Notes: generated by a model from the sequence alone, not told the origin. A DNA stretch of 64,000 nt from Nostoc sp. NMS8 (GCF_017115045.1 NZ_JABXKK010000046.1:1-64000); one strand, 5' to 3'; positions 26,284-34,489 are shown, numbered from the stretch's first letter. Numbers and translations are program-made.

Positions 26284-27567
26284 TTTTTCCAGTTCCAAAC
26301 CAAAAGGCGGAATCTCAAATACAGCATCATCCGCAGTTACAGTTACCCAAAACTTCTCGTCTAAATCACCAATAACTTGAGCATAGAGTATACCTTGGCT
26401 TGTTCCTTGCAGCGATTCTCCAAATAATATCTGTGCTTCATCACGCACCTCCAACTTCAATGTTTTTGGCATTTGCGCCTGTGGTTGGGAACCCAAGGCA
26501 ACCAACAGCATCCATTCAGGTTTTTCTGTAGTTTCTGATAGCACCCACATAATTACGTACATCCGCACGCTACCTTGCTCTGATTCCAAGTCGCGGTAAG
26601 CACCCCGCGCAGTTGGGGGAATGTGAACTCCTTGCTGTTCCAATCCAGCTCGAATCTGGTCAAACTCATCTTGTAGTGATCGCATTCCTGACAATACAGG
26701 CAATGGCATTAACATCCAACCCAATTCCTGAGCTAATCCATCAATGCGATCGCGTAACCACAAACCAACGTTAATTAAAGGTTGCACGGAAGCAGCAGAT
26801 ACACCTTTGTACGCTAAGTTAACTAAGTCGGGATTACTTAGCAGAATAGTACCTTCTTTTACTGTTAAAACTTGCCAAATATACTTATTTTTGAGTTGAG
26901 ATATTAGATTTATCAGCTTTTGTCGCAGTGCAAAAACTGTATTATTTTGTGTAGTTTGACTAAGTGTCGGCAATTTAATTGCATCTGCTTGCAGACAGCG
27001 GAGATTTAGCAGTAAAGCATCTGAGTCTGGGTTAAACCAAGTTGAGGGTAAGGTATATGTCCAATCTGCATCTATCTCTAACCCTGCTGCTGTTTGATAG
27101 CGATCGTACTGCTCGTAGTTCATGAAGCTGGATACAGCAACCTGCTGCTCCTCCTCTTCAACTTGCATTAACACATAGAAATGAGCAGCAAAATCAGGGA
27201 TATCGAAAGCTGCGAAAGGGACGCTATGTTGATCAGTTAAATTACTGGAAGTGATCAAGCAGATTTTAAAATCACCAACCCGAATATTATAAGCCACAGC
27301 TAGTAAATTTGCGTATGCAGGTTGCCAAATGGAGGCAGAATCGGTCTGTATATGTAAATCGGGAGCGCGTTCTTTTAGCCATTGCTCAAATCCCAAAACT
27401 GCCAAAGCGCTAAGATAAACTTGCCAGCGTTGTTGCGGGAGATATATCAATTTACTCAAACGTGCAGCTTGTTGGAAATGCTCTGGTAATAATTCCGTTC
27501 GCGCTGACTTGAGCGATCGCCAATCGAGCAAATCGCTGAAGTCTTGAGGTGATGGTTGATTTATCAT
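26281..27567 (-). CDS. DUF1822 family protein
   Basis: The protein has 428 residues. The N-terminus (ELLPEHFQQAARLSKLIYLP, then QRWQVYLSALAVLGFEQWL) matches the DUF1822 family as I know it, which is restricted to cyanobacteria and has no known function. No signal peptide or membrane segment is evident. Its ATG overlaps the stop of the upstream sigma-like gene (ATGA), so the two should be translationally coupled. DUF1822 genes are often beside sigma-like and CHASE2/CHAT genes, as here. Confidence 0.75.
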   Translation of the reverse strand: MINQPSPQDFSDLLDWRSLKSARTELLPEHFQQAARLSKLIYLPQQRWQVYLSALAVLGFEQWLKERAPDLHIQTDSASIWQPAYANLLAVAYNIRVGDFKICLITSSNLTDQHSVPFAAFDIPDFAAHFYVLMQVEEEEQQVAVSSFMNYEQYDRYQTAAGLEIDADWTYTLPSTWFNPDSDALLLNLRCLQADAIKLPTLSQTTQNNTVFALRQKLINLISQLKNKYIWQVLTVKEGTILLSNPDLVNLAYKGVSAASVQPLINVGLWLRDRIDGLAQELGWMLMPLPVLSGMRSLQDEFDQIRAGLEQQGVHIPPTARGAYRDLESEQGSVRMYVIMWVLSETTEKPEWMLLVALGSQPQAQMPKTLKLEVRDEAQILFGESLQGTSQGILYAQVIGDLDEKFWVTVTADDAVFEIPPFGLELEK

Positions 27568-28970
27568 AATTTGGTATTCCTAGAATTGAGATAATAACAG
27601 AGGCGACGAGCTAAGAGACTAGGTAGCGGTTGATTACGAATGGGATTTTTGACTTCTGATTCGGCTTGTTGAATCATGTCAGAAATTTGCTCATTTAAAA
27701 TCGCTTCTACCTGTTGATCCAAACTTTGCAAGCGTTCGGAGTTAGCGAAGTGTGTAGCAAGATCAATAACGTGATCGCGCAAAATCAATAACAGCTTTTG
27801 GCGAATATCAGCACGCAATTCGCTAAGTTTTAATAAGCGGGTGACTTCGTATTGTTTTGTTAAACCAATTTGAGGTGCAATTTGATTCATCGATTCGCCT
27901 TGACAATGAAAAAGATGCAAGGCTTTAATAAAAGATTCTTCAACAGTATTCCGTTTCCGTTGTAGCTTATTAATAAAATCATTAACAGCTTGAGAAATAG
28001 CTTGGTCTAAACTTTCACGGAATTGATTTTGATATAAATTTAGAAATTCATTTTGTTCTTCGTCATCTTGATGAATTTGCGATCGCTCGACAATTGCTTG
28101 CACATCAGTTTGGTCAAAAGAAACCGACGAAACAGAACCACCTTGTGCAGCAATTCTATACCGTCTGAGCTTAGAGGCGATCGCCGAAAGTTGATTTAAC
28201 ACTACCTCTGTGCTAAGTTTCTTACCACTCAGGGTTTGCAGGTGATTTGCAATGCGAGTTAACTGCTCAAGTGTTGGTGGCTGACAGGGTAGAGTTCCTC
28301 CCGTAAGTCGTTGTTCTATGCGGTCTTGCCGATAAACTGCGTGGTAACTTATCAATAAATCACAGGCTTGCTGAATTTCAATCTTTGCAGAACGATACAT
28401 CTCAGTAAAAATTCGTTGTACCTCCTTAGAATTGGTATCATTTAAAAGCGCCCAATCGCTCACCAAAAAAACACCATGCTGGAGCAAAAATCGTTTGAGT
28501 TCGGGATGTTGTTTAACATAGCGACTTACCCATGTATTCAACGACCCTCTAGCTGGATCGAATGTTTTCAAAACAGTAGTCGCTAAAGATTGATAAGAAG
28601 ATCCAGGTCTTGTTTGTTGGGTTTGCGCTGCTAAAAGTACCTCATCATCCAATACGAACGGCAACAAATCTTCACAACTAAAACCGTTACGACTGCCAAA
28701 TTTAGTTCCTAAATCGAAGCAAACTTGATATATTCTGTGAGAAATATAGCAGCGAAGACAAATTTCTGGCAAATTGGATGCATCTGTATCGGTTTGATTA
28801 TTCACACGCATTTGTTGCCAAAGTTGTCGCTGAATTGTTGCATCACCAACTTCAACTTTTTCTGGAAATAATGAGTGAAAATAAGTTCGAGCAACTACCA
28901 TCATTTCAACCCTACGTTTATTTGTAGAATTTAACTTGACAAATTCCCAATATCTTGATGCTGAAGCCAC
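27564..28970 (-). CDS. Divergent sigma-70-like factor
   Basis: The protein has 468 residues. Residues about 135-185 (VLKTFDPARGSLNTWVSRYV, then LLQHGVFLVSDWALL) resemble sigma-70 region 2, and about 355-410 (FHCQGESMNQIAPQIGLTKQ, then VTRLLKLSELRADIRQKL) resemble a region-4 helix-turn-helix. An N-terminal segment with paired Cys (EICLRCYISHR) precedes region 2. A polymerase-recruiting role is inferred from these parts and from the usual annotation of DUF1822 neighbours; it may instead be an accessory protein. It is translationally coupled to DUF1822 downstream. Confidence 0.6.
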   Translation of the reverse strand: MASASRYWEFVKLNSTNKRRVEMMVVARTYFHSLFPEKVEVGDATIQRQLWQQMRVNNQTDTDASNLPEICLRCYISHRIYQVCFDLGTKFGSRNGFSCEDLLPFVLDDEVLLAAQTQQTRPGSSYQSLATTVLKTFDPARGSLNTWVSRYVKQHPELKRFLLQHGVFLVSDWALLNDTNSKEVQRIFTEMYRSAKIEIQQACDLLISYHAVYRQDRIEQRLTGGTLPCQPPTLEQLTRIANHLQTLSGKKLSTEVVLNQLSAIASKLRRYRIAAQGGSVSSVSFDQTDVQAIVERSQIHQDDEEQNEFLNLYQNQFRESLDQAISQAVNDFINKLQRKRNTVEESFIKALHLFHCQGESMNQIAPQIGLTKQYEVTRLLKLSELRADIRQKLLLILRDHVIDLATHFANSERLQSLDQQVEAILNEQISDMIQQAESEVKNPIRNQPLPSLLARRLCYYLNSRNTKL

Positions 28971-29281
28971 AATATTTTTTATTTAAAGCTATTTATCCAT
29001 AATTTTTTCACATCCTTGAAGTAAAAGCAATTTACTTAGTCATTAGTCATTTGTCATTTGTCATTCGTCATTTGCAAGGTTTCAGGTGTATTTACTTTTT
29101 GTAATATAGTTTTGTTTATTCCCACCAAATTATTTATGTGAAGAAGAGTAAACTAGCCTAAAACACTCTTTTCTCCTGCTTGATGCTTTAACAGATAACT
29201 GGAACTGTATTGGGTTATATCCTTCTATTTCTGGCGTTAGGGAACTCATGCAAAATTATCGACAGGTTTTTTCACTTCGGT
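28971..29281. other. Upstream region of the sigma-like operon
   Basis: No gene is visible. A run of (tcatttg/tcattcg) heptamer-like repeats lies at about 29040-29078. The region should contain the minus-strand promoter for the sigma-like/DUF1822 operon, but no convincing promoter hexamers can be singled out by eye. Confidence 0.4.
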
Positions 29282-29398
29282 AAACCAGCTTTTGTGACTT
29301 GTAAACCAGCTTTTATGACTTGTAAACCAGCTTTTGCGACTTGTAAACCAGCTTTTGCGACTCGTAAACCAGCTTTTGCGACTCGTAAACCAGCTTTT
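29282..29398 (+). repeat. 21-bp tandem repeat (KPAF-coding)
   Basis: Five full 21-bp units starting AAACCAGCTTTTGTGACTTGT, plus a 12-bp partial unit. Units differ at one or two bases (GTG/ATG/GCG; TGT/CGT). Read in one frame it would encode KPAFVTC-type heptapeptides, but the short frame carrying it ends soon after and shows no other protein-like feature, so I treat it as a short tandem repeat insertion. Confidence 0.85.
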
Positions 29399-29661
29399 GG
29401 CAAGTCAGCGTTGGTGGAGAAGTTGATGCCAATCTACCCATTAGTAGTTTAGATGACTTACCACCAACTCATGTGGCACGACGCAATTTCAAAAATAGTC
29501 TTCTCCATCGTTGCTTGAGTTGTTTTCGCCGGGGATTTTTAGTCATTAAGGCTGCTGTTCTCAAACGTCTACCATTACCAATCGGTAGTTTTTTTCCTGA
29601 GCCTTGGCCAACCTTGACTCCACAACTTCATGTGTCTCAAATCACTCTCTCTACTGCCTGA
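29389..29661 (+). pseudogene. Short coding-like fragment truncated by a tandem repeat
   Basis: After the tandem repeat a frame with no ATG start runs to TGA: FWQVSVGGEVDANLPISS, then RRNFKNSLLHRCLSCFRRGF, then LKRLPLPIGSFFPEPWP. The composition is protein-like, and the frame is blocked just upstream by a stop inside the repeat, which suggests the repeat interrupted or truncated a gene. A GTG at 29473 could start a 62-residue product. Family not recognised. Confidence 0.3.
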
Positions 29662-29783
29662 TTTTTAAACCCCTACCATTGAAAGGGGGGATCAACAAGT
29701 GCCTAAAATCACAGCTAACTACTTTTCAAACAACCTCTTAGCAAGAAAGCTATATTGCAATCTTCTGCCTCCTGCCTTCTGCC

Positions 29784-30614
29784 TCAGCGATCGCACCTTC
29801 TTCCTAGTTGAAATGGCTGATTTACTGGTTTGCTGCTTTCGCTGATGTGTTTGGCGATCGCACTCACAGTTTTTGTCCAGGGATGTTCGGGGTAGCGCAA
29901 ACAAAAAATATCACTGCTTCCCAAATGAAACATCTCTTCACAAACAGGTAAAATCCCGGCCACTGGGACATTATAAGTTCCTTGAATCTGGTGCTTTAAT
30001 GCCTCAAAATTTAGGCTAGGTAATGCTTTATTCACAATCAACAGCATTTTTGGCACTTCTAATTTTCGGGCGACATCGATTGTCACCGCCGTTCCCTGAT
30101 AATCTTGTTTGTCGGGGCGCAGAATTACTAATAGTACATCAGAGATAATGGCAGAAAGAAGAGTTTCTTCATTAATTCCAGGATGAGTATCAATAAATAG
30201 GTAATCTAACTGAAGACGCTGCACCAAATGGCGAAACCCATCATTGAGCAAACGAGCGTCATATCCCTCACGCAGAATCCGCGAAATTTCACCCGTTTTG
30301 ATGCTGGATGGAATTAGGTAGATTTTGCTTCGATTATTTCCAAACCAGTTAGTTTTTTGTCGTGTTGTGAATACTGAACTAACATCATAGGTAGCGGCGT
30401 CAATTGCACAACGTCCCCATAAATAATCATTTAGCGTGTATTTTACCTTCGTGTCATCCAAACCAAAAGGGACATGAATTCCTGGTGATTGAATATCGGT
30501 ATCTACAATTCCAACCCGGTATCCTGCACGAGCGATCGCCGTTGCCAGATTCGCAGTTACATTAGATTTACCAGTTCCACCGCGAAAAGAGTGAATTGAG
30601 ATAATTTTCGCCAT
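29784..30614 (-). CDS. MinD/ParA-family ATPase
   Basis: The protein has 276 residues. The deviant Walker A motif is FRGGTGKSNVTANLA, switch I includes VDTDIQSPGIHVPFG and the Walker B region is YLFIDTHPGINEETL. ParA/MinD proteins are dimerising ATPases that position DNA or protein complexes. There is no parB partner or centromere repeat beside it, and the neighbours are sensory genes, so positioning of a signalling or secretion complex is as likely as plasmid partition; the plasmid-type partition genes are at 46-48 kb. The C-terminal tail (SSKPVNQPFQLGRRCDR) runs into repeat DNA. Confidence 0.8.
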   Translation of the reverse strand: MAKIISIHSFRGGTGKSNVTANLATAIARAGYRVGIVDTDIQSPGIHVPFGLDDTKVKYTLNDYLWGRCAIDAATYDVSSVFTTRQKTNWFGNNRSKIYLIPSSIKTGEISRILREGYDARLLNDGFRHLVQRLQLDYLFIDTHPGINEETLLSAIISDVLLVILRPDKQDYQGTAVTIDVARKLEVPKMLLIVNKALPSLNFEALKHQIQGTYNVPVAGILPVCEEMFHLGSSDIFCLRYPEHPWTKTVSAIAKHISESSKPVNQPFQLGRRCDR

Positions 30615-30678
30615 TATTTATGTATTCCTCTATTTTTTAAATTTACGGGGATTGGGGAGTGGGGAGTGGGGGGAACTC

Positions 30679-30826
30679 ACATCTTGCACCTAGTCCTAGC
30701 GATTAGAAATCGTGGCTATACAAACAAAGTCCACCTGCGAGGACTAACGCAAAATCAATGTTTTCAACCCGCGCAGGCGGGTTTTGCCTGTGTAGCCGCG
30801 ACTTCCAGTGCAAGAGTGCAAGATGT
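30679..30826. mobile_element. MITE-like element, family C
   Basis: Outer inverted repeats ACATCTTGCAC (30679-30689) and GTGCAAGATGT (30816-30826). Inner inverted parts are AAATCGTGGCTATACAAAC and TGTGTAGCCGCGACTTCC, with central arms AAGTCCACCTGCGAGGACT and ACCCGCGCAGGCGGGTTTT. It is about 148 bp, with no ORF. Decayed relatives lie at about 370-570. It sits between the ParA-like gene and the DUF3365 gene, framed by ggggattgg / ccccattcc strings. Confidence 0.65.
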
Positions 30827-30873
30827 AAGGGAAGAATTAATAACCAATTCCCCATTCCCCATTCCCCATTCCC

Positions 30874-31929
30874 CTATTCATTCCATTCATTGCGAATATC
30901 TTTAGCAGTTTGTTGCAACTTCTGGAAATAATCTGTTTCAGCAATTTCCGCGACTTGATGTATTACTTGAGTCCGGTCAACTTCTACTCGTAGCTGCTTT
31001 AATTGTTCAGATAGTTGCTGTTGGCGATCGCAAACTTCGCGCACCATTTTTTGAAACACCCGCCCAAGTTGTCCTAGTTCATCTCGACGTTGAGCAATTT
31101 TGCTTAACTCCTCTGGTTCCAATACTCTGACTTCGTGAGCGTTAATGGTATCGAGACTAATTATTTGGGCAAGTTGCGCCATTGGCTTTAAAGGTTGAAT
31201 TACTCTCCACTTAAGTAGATAGTTAACAGAGGCTAGTACTAATGCAAAAATGCCAATAAATATGCTGATGAATAGAACAAGTGCTTGCCGAACGTTGTTT
31301 GTGACTTCACTAGCAGGTATATAAATAACTTGGGTACCGATAACTTGATTTAATTGCCAGCCATAACCGTTTTGAATCCCATATTTTTCTACATGGCTTT
31401 TGGGAGCAAGCTTTGGTGAACTGTGACATTTAAGACAGCTTGAATTGGTCACAGTTAGAGGTTGAGCGCTATAAAATAGTTTGTCGCCAGTCTGAAAACG
31501 GAAACCAGAGAGAGTTTTGAGAGTGCGATCGCCCTGAAACTGCTCAATTAATTTTGCCTCAAATCGGTCTGCTTGGTCATTTAAATTAGTCGGATTTAAA
31601 GTTGCATCTTTGTAAATAAAATCTTTGTATTTCCAGATTTCCTTCAGCGTGTCAAATACTTGTCTTGCTGCCAAGCTGGGTATAGTTTCTGGAATAAACT
31701 GAGTTTCTGGATCGGTTATTTGAGCAAATCGAGTTGCTATGTCGTTAATTGTATAACTTTTAACTGCATTGACCATCTGCATCGCCATCTGCCCTCGATA
31801 ACTCATTTCCACTTCGGCTTTTTGCTCAAGCGCTTGAGACAACGCAAATCCCCCTAATGCAATTCCACTAATAAAGATTAAAGAGAGAAGCAGCGTAAAT
31901 TGAGACGCAAGTTTTAGACGACATAGCAT
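30874..31929 (-). CDS. DUF3365 (Tll0287-like) c-haem sensor protein with HAMP-like region
   Basis: The product has about 351 residues from the ATG at 31929 (a TTG six codons upstream is open). Layout: membrane segment (about 10-30), an extracytoplasmic DUF3365 domain, membrane segment (LVLFISIFIGIFALVLASVN, about 225-245), a HAMP-like linker (LKPMAQLAQIISL) and a C-terminal coiled coil (VCDRQQQLSEQLKQLRVEV). The extracytoplasmic domain contains SSCLKCHSSPKLAPK, a CxxCH c-type haem site. There is no kinase or cyclase domain, so output must go through a partner. It is probably a redox or gas sensor; the partner is unknown. Confidence 0.75.
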   Translation of the reverse strand: MLCRLKLASQFTLLLSLIFISGIALGGFALSQALEQKAEVEMSYRGQMAMQMVNAVKSYTINDIATRFAQITDPETQFIPETIPSLAARQVFDTLKEIWKYKDFIYKDATLNPTNLNDQADRFEAKLIEQFQGDRTLKTLSGFRFQTGDKLFYSAQPLTVTNSSCLKCHSSPKLAPKSHVEKYGIQNGYGWQLNQVIGTQVIYIPASEVTNNVRQALVLFISIFIGIFALVLASVNYLLKWRVIQPLKPMAQLAQIISLDTINAHEVRVLEPEELSKIAQRRDELGQLGRVFQKMVREVCDRQQQLSEQLKQLRVEVDRTQVIHQVAEIAETDYFQKLQQTAKDIRNEWNE

Positions 31930-32433
31930 TTTCCTAATTTCTACCAACGCTCTTTTTTACTCATATATCTGAACCCCATTAACTCAAGCATATTTTTCCC
32001 AACCACGAAAACCGTAAACCCGATTATATATATACTGCTTCTGAGTTGAGTTCAATACAAACCTAATCCCTACTTCCCTGCAAAGGAAGGGGAGTAAGCC
32101 AAATAGACATTTCCATAAATTAAATATGCCTTATCCATAACCCTTGTAGAGACGTAGCACTGCTACGTCTCTACATTATTTTTCGGAAATATCTAATATT
32201 TTTCGTTCAAAATTGCTTTCTCTAGGAACTCCAACTTTAGTAGGAGTCGCTTTGGTGGATATAACCCAAGGTGCAAACCAAACGTTTTGACGATGTACAC
32301 TTCCTGGCGAGTTTCCTATTATAAGCACATCGAAAGGAAACGCAGCGAAGAGAACCAAGACAACAACAAATCGGTTAAATAAACTGCAATATCCCAGAGA
32401 AAAATACAACAATAAAACAACGGAGAAAACATC
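31930..32433. promoter_or_regulatory. Upstream region of the precursor-peptide genes, with a palindrome
   Basis: This gap separates the minus-strand sensor gene from the plus-strand peptide cluster. A near-perfect palindrome lies at 32145-32175 (TGTAGAGACGTAGCA / TGCTACGTCTCTACA), of a kind dispersed in Nostocales genomes. The stretch 32380-32433 carries the leader ending CAACGGAGAAAACATC, with a GGAG ribosome-binding site for the first precursor. A 78-codon minus-strand frame at 32176-32412 looks non-coding. Confidence 0.5.
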
Positions 32434-32682
32434 ATGTCTGATATCAAAAACATCCTTGCAGTTGAATTATCTGAAGGCGAACTCGACACCCTAGCTGGTG
32501 GATTGGCAATTACTTTTGGTGATGTTCAAGGCTTTGCATCCGATGCTAACAACACCTTCTCACAGAAAAATCTCACAGTTGGTCAACAAACCTTCGCTGG
32601 ACCCAATGGTAGCGGTACTGCTTCTTTAACCAACGTTCAAGAAATCTTCAGTTCTGCTGGTCAGGCGATCGCTGTTGGTTAA
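32434..32682 (+). CDS. Double-glycine-leader peptide precursor, copy 1
   Basis: The product has 82 residues. The leader MSDIKNILAVELSEGELDTL ends AGG (cleavage expected after Gly23), and the ELSEGELDTLAGG pattern is the standard substrate motif for C39-peptidase ABC exporters. The predicted core is about 59 residues, Gly/Ser/Asn/Thr-rich, with no Cys (FAGPNGSGTASLTNVQEIF). This resembles unmodified cyanobacterial bacteriocin-type precursors. CGGAGAAAACATC provides the ribosome-binding site. The gene is identical, base for base as far as I can compare, to the next one 332 bp downstream. The exporter is probably 600-2819 together with 36153-37604. Confidence 0.82.
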   Translation: MSDIKNILAVELSEGELDTLAGGLAITFGDVQGFASDANNTFSQKNLTVGQQTFAGPNGSGTASLTNVQEIFSSAGQAIAVG

Positions 32683-32695
32683 TAAAGATGATTCA

Positions 32696-32714
32696 GGTGG
32701 GCAAAATGCCCACC
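32696..32714 (+). terminator. Hairpin after precursor copy 1
   Basis: GGTGGGCAAAATGCCCACC is a 7-bp perfect stem. No long T run follows, so it may attenuate transcription or stabilise the mRNA end rather than terminate fully. It corresponds to the hairpin at 33028-33046, whose loop is the complementary sequence. Confidence 0.6.
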
Positions 32715-32765
32715 AAAGCCGATATATTTCACCCAATTTATTTACACAATAACGGAGAAAACATC

Positions 32766-33014
32766 ATGTCTGATATCAAAAACATCCTTGCAGTTGAATT
32801 ATCTGAAGGCGAACTCGACACCCTAGCTGGTGGATTGGCAATTACTTTTGGTGATGTTCAAGGCTTTGCATCCGATGCTAACAACACCTTCTCACAGAAA
32901 AATCTCACAGTTGGTCAACAAACCTTCGCTGGACCCAATGGTAGCGGTACTGCTTCTTTAACCAACGTTCAAGAAATCTTCAGTTCTGCTGGTCAGGCGA
33001 TCGCTGTTGGTTAA
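32766..33014 (+). CDS. Double-glycine-leader peptide precursor, copy 2 (identical)
   Basis: The product is the same 82-residue precursor as copy 1, with start ATG at 32766 after AACGGAGAAAACATC. An in-frame start further upstream would read through the first gene's hairpin and can be ignored. The perfect identity of the two copies, with divergence only in the hairpin loops and spacer, points to very recent duplication or gene conversion, and would double the peptide dose. Confidence 0.82.
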   Translation: MSDIKNILAVELSEGELDTLAGGLAITFGDVQGFASDANNTFSQKNLTVGQQTFAGPNGSGTASLTNVQEIFSSAGQAIAVG

Positions 33015-33027
33015 TAAAGCTGATTCA

Positions 33028-33046
33028 GGTGGGCATTTTGCCCACC
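33028..33046 (+). terminator. Hairpin after precursor copy 2
   Basis: GGTGGGCATTTTGCCCACC has the same stem as the hairpin at 32696-32714, with the loop sequence complemented (TTTT for AAAA). A further A-rich stretch follows before the next gene. Confidence 0.6.
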
Positions 33047-33075
33047 TCATAAAATCAAAAAAAATAGGTGTCATT

Positions 33076-33399
33076 ATGCAAGAAATTTGGGAATTTTTAA
33101 CAGGTTTATTCGATGCTATCTTCTTTGATGGCTCTTTAGAAGTTCCAGTAGATCCAGACGTGCAAATTATTGGGGCGATCGATGCTGATGGAGATAATAT
33201 CTTCGGTGGATTATTACTCGCAATTGATAGCGATCACGATGGAATTACTGACCACACAGGTGTTGCTTACAATATAGACGCCAATCATGATGGTGTGATT
33301 GATGCTATAAGAGTAGACCTTCGTGATACTTCTTTAGCTCTCAATGATCCAGCGCAAGTTGTGAAATTTGTTAATATAAGTCGCAAATTGCATAACTAA
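33076..33399 (+). CDS. Small protein with EF-hand-like Asp-rich motifs
   Basis: The product has 107 residues from the ATG at 33076, with AGGTG upstream. After a hydrophobic N-terminus (IWEFLTGLFDAIFF) come three Asp-rich loops: DADGDNIFGG, DSDHDGITD and DANHDGVIDA. These follow the DxDxDG pattern of EF-hand, dockerin and thrombospondin-type-3 calcium loops. Calcium binding is inferred. It lies between peptide precursor genes in the same orientation, so it may be exported or act with the peptides. There is no GG leader. Confidence 0.6.
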   Translation: MQEIWEFLTGLFDAIFFDGSLEVPVDPDVQIIGAIDADGDNIFGGLLLAIDSDHDGITDHTGVAYNIDANHDGVIDAIRVDLRDTSLALNDPAQVVKFVNISRKLHN

Positions 33400-33404
33400 A
33401 ATAA

Positions 33405-33562
33405 GGCGTTGCTGATTGATAGAATAATTTTTGCCTCACACAAAGGTAAGGCAGCGCGGTCTTAAAGATTTCCTTTATAAGCAGCTGGCGCGTCAAGACG
33501 TAAAGAATCTACCTTGAGCTTTAGTCAAAAATCTTAATTCATCTTACAAATATGCAACGCCA
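33405..33562. mobile_element. MITE-like element with GGCGTTGC/GCAACGCC ends
   Basis: Short inverted ends GGCGTTGC (33405) and GCAACGCC (33555) bound about 158 bp without an ORF. The left end (aaggcgttgctga) is shared with the element near 12462. It occupies the gap after the EF-hand-like gene. Confidence 0.5.
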
Positions 33563-33602
33563 CTAAAATACTATAGCAGTCCTAAATCATTCGTGAAAAA
33601 TG

Positions 33603-33635
33603 AGATACCCGACTTCTCAAACAAGTCGGGTATCT
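33603..33635. terminator. Strong hairpin, probable terminator
   Basis: AGATACCCGACTT and AAGTCGGGTATCT form a perfect 13-bp stem with a 7-base loop. It lies between the EF-hand-like gene and the secreted-protein gene at 33774. It could be a terminator for the precursor operon or one of the dispersed palindromes common in these genomes. Confidence 0.6.
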
Positions 33636-33773
33636 AGACAACGCAAATTTTAACAAAAATTTTTCAAATATCATTAAAACCAACATTCCAGACTTATTTT
33701 TTACTTACTTATATTTAGTTAAACTTTACTTATTTATGCTTGATATTTAATCATATTTCCGGAGAAATACAAC

Positions 33774-34280
33774 ATGAAACGGTCATTAATTGGTCTATTT
33801 TTCATCTCATTTGCATTAGTTACCCCTTCTTTTAACAACTTTGATAGCATTCAAAATTTTCGTCTAGAGATTGGACAATCTGCTGAAGCTGCTCCAAAAT
33901 TTAAGCTGCCTAAACTGCCTAAAATTCCACCTTCAATTCGTCAAAAGATTTTACGTTTTCTTGGTAATAAGGCAGGAAGATATATAATTAAGCAGACTAG
34001 GAGTACTATTTTTAATTCTACAAATTCCCATCCACAAAGTTCTAATATCCATTTCGTTGGAAATCTATGTAAATCTGAAGCTGGTACAGTTTATCTTATA
34101 ACTTCGAATGGTAAGTGGTCTTACTTTAATGGTTCACAATTCCAAGATATTTCTCATCCATATTATACAGTTGCCTGTTACATTGATCTGGGTACTAATT
34201 CATCAGGAGAACTCTATTGGAGTGATAGCTCGCAAATTTTTGGTTATGTTCCAAATGTTGGCTTGGTAATACCTCAATAG
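33774..34280 (+). CDS. Hypothetical exported protein (168 aa)
   Basis: A signal peptide (SLIGLFFISFALVTPSF) is followed by a basic Pro/Lys-rich patch (KFKLPKLPKIPPSIRQK), a helical stretch and a C-terminal domain with two Cys (NLCKSEAGTVYLITSNGKWS, later VACYIDLG), probably a disulphide. CCGGAGAAATACAAC precedes the ATG. I do not recognise the family. It sits inside the peptide cluster in the same orientation, so it could be an immunity or accessory protein, which is inference from position only. Confidence 0.65.
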   Translation: MKRSLIGLFFISFALVTPSFNNFDSIQNFRLEIGQSAEAAPKFKLPKLPKIPPSIRQKILRFLGNKAGRYIIKQTRSTIFNSTNSHPQSSNIHFVGNLCKSEAGTVYLITSNGKWSYFNGSQFQDISHPYYTVACYIDLGTNSSGELYWSDSSQIFGYVPNVGLVIPQ

Positions 34281-34489
34281 TCAAAAGTGTCGATGGTAAT
34301 AAAATTTGGGTGCGTTACGGTGTTGGTAACTCACCCTAAAAATTTTTAATCATTCCCAGTTAGGCGATTCACCCACACACCTGCATAAGTCCTTACCTCC
34401 CAGAAATAGTTTAATTTCAGAAATCGTTAATCGCTTTCAAAGACAAGTGATTAACCTGCTTGTATCAGCAAAAGCCAAAGGAGAAACAA

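Noticed and set aside
29282..29398. Possible CRISPR array
   Set aside because: The units are contiguous 21-bp tandem copies without unique spacers, and no cas gene is present; no true CRISPR array was seen anywhere in the window.
29784..30614. Plasmid partition ParA with a ParB partner
   Set aside because: No ParB-like gene or parS-type repeat lies nearby; the plasmid partition function is better assigned to the ParM-like cluster at 46-48 kb.
32176..32412. 78-codon minus-strand frame upstream of the peptide precursors
   Set aside because: Lies in the leader region of the plus-strand precursor, has no ribosome-binding site and reads like untranslated DNA; the apparent hydrophobic start is A/T-rich leader sequence.
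33076..33399. DxDGD-like motif taken as an RNA polymerase signature, as in the 1596-residue protein
   Set aside because: Here the Asp-rich strings occur three times at short spacing with the EF-hand/dockerin pattern and without any polymerase motif, so calcium loops are the better reading.
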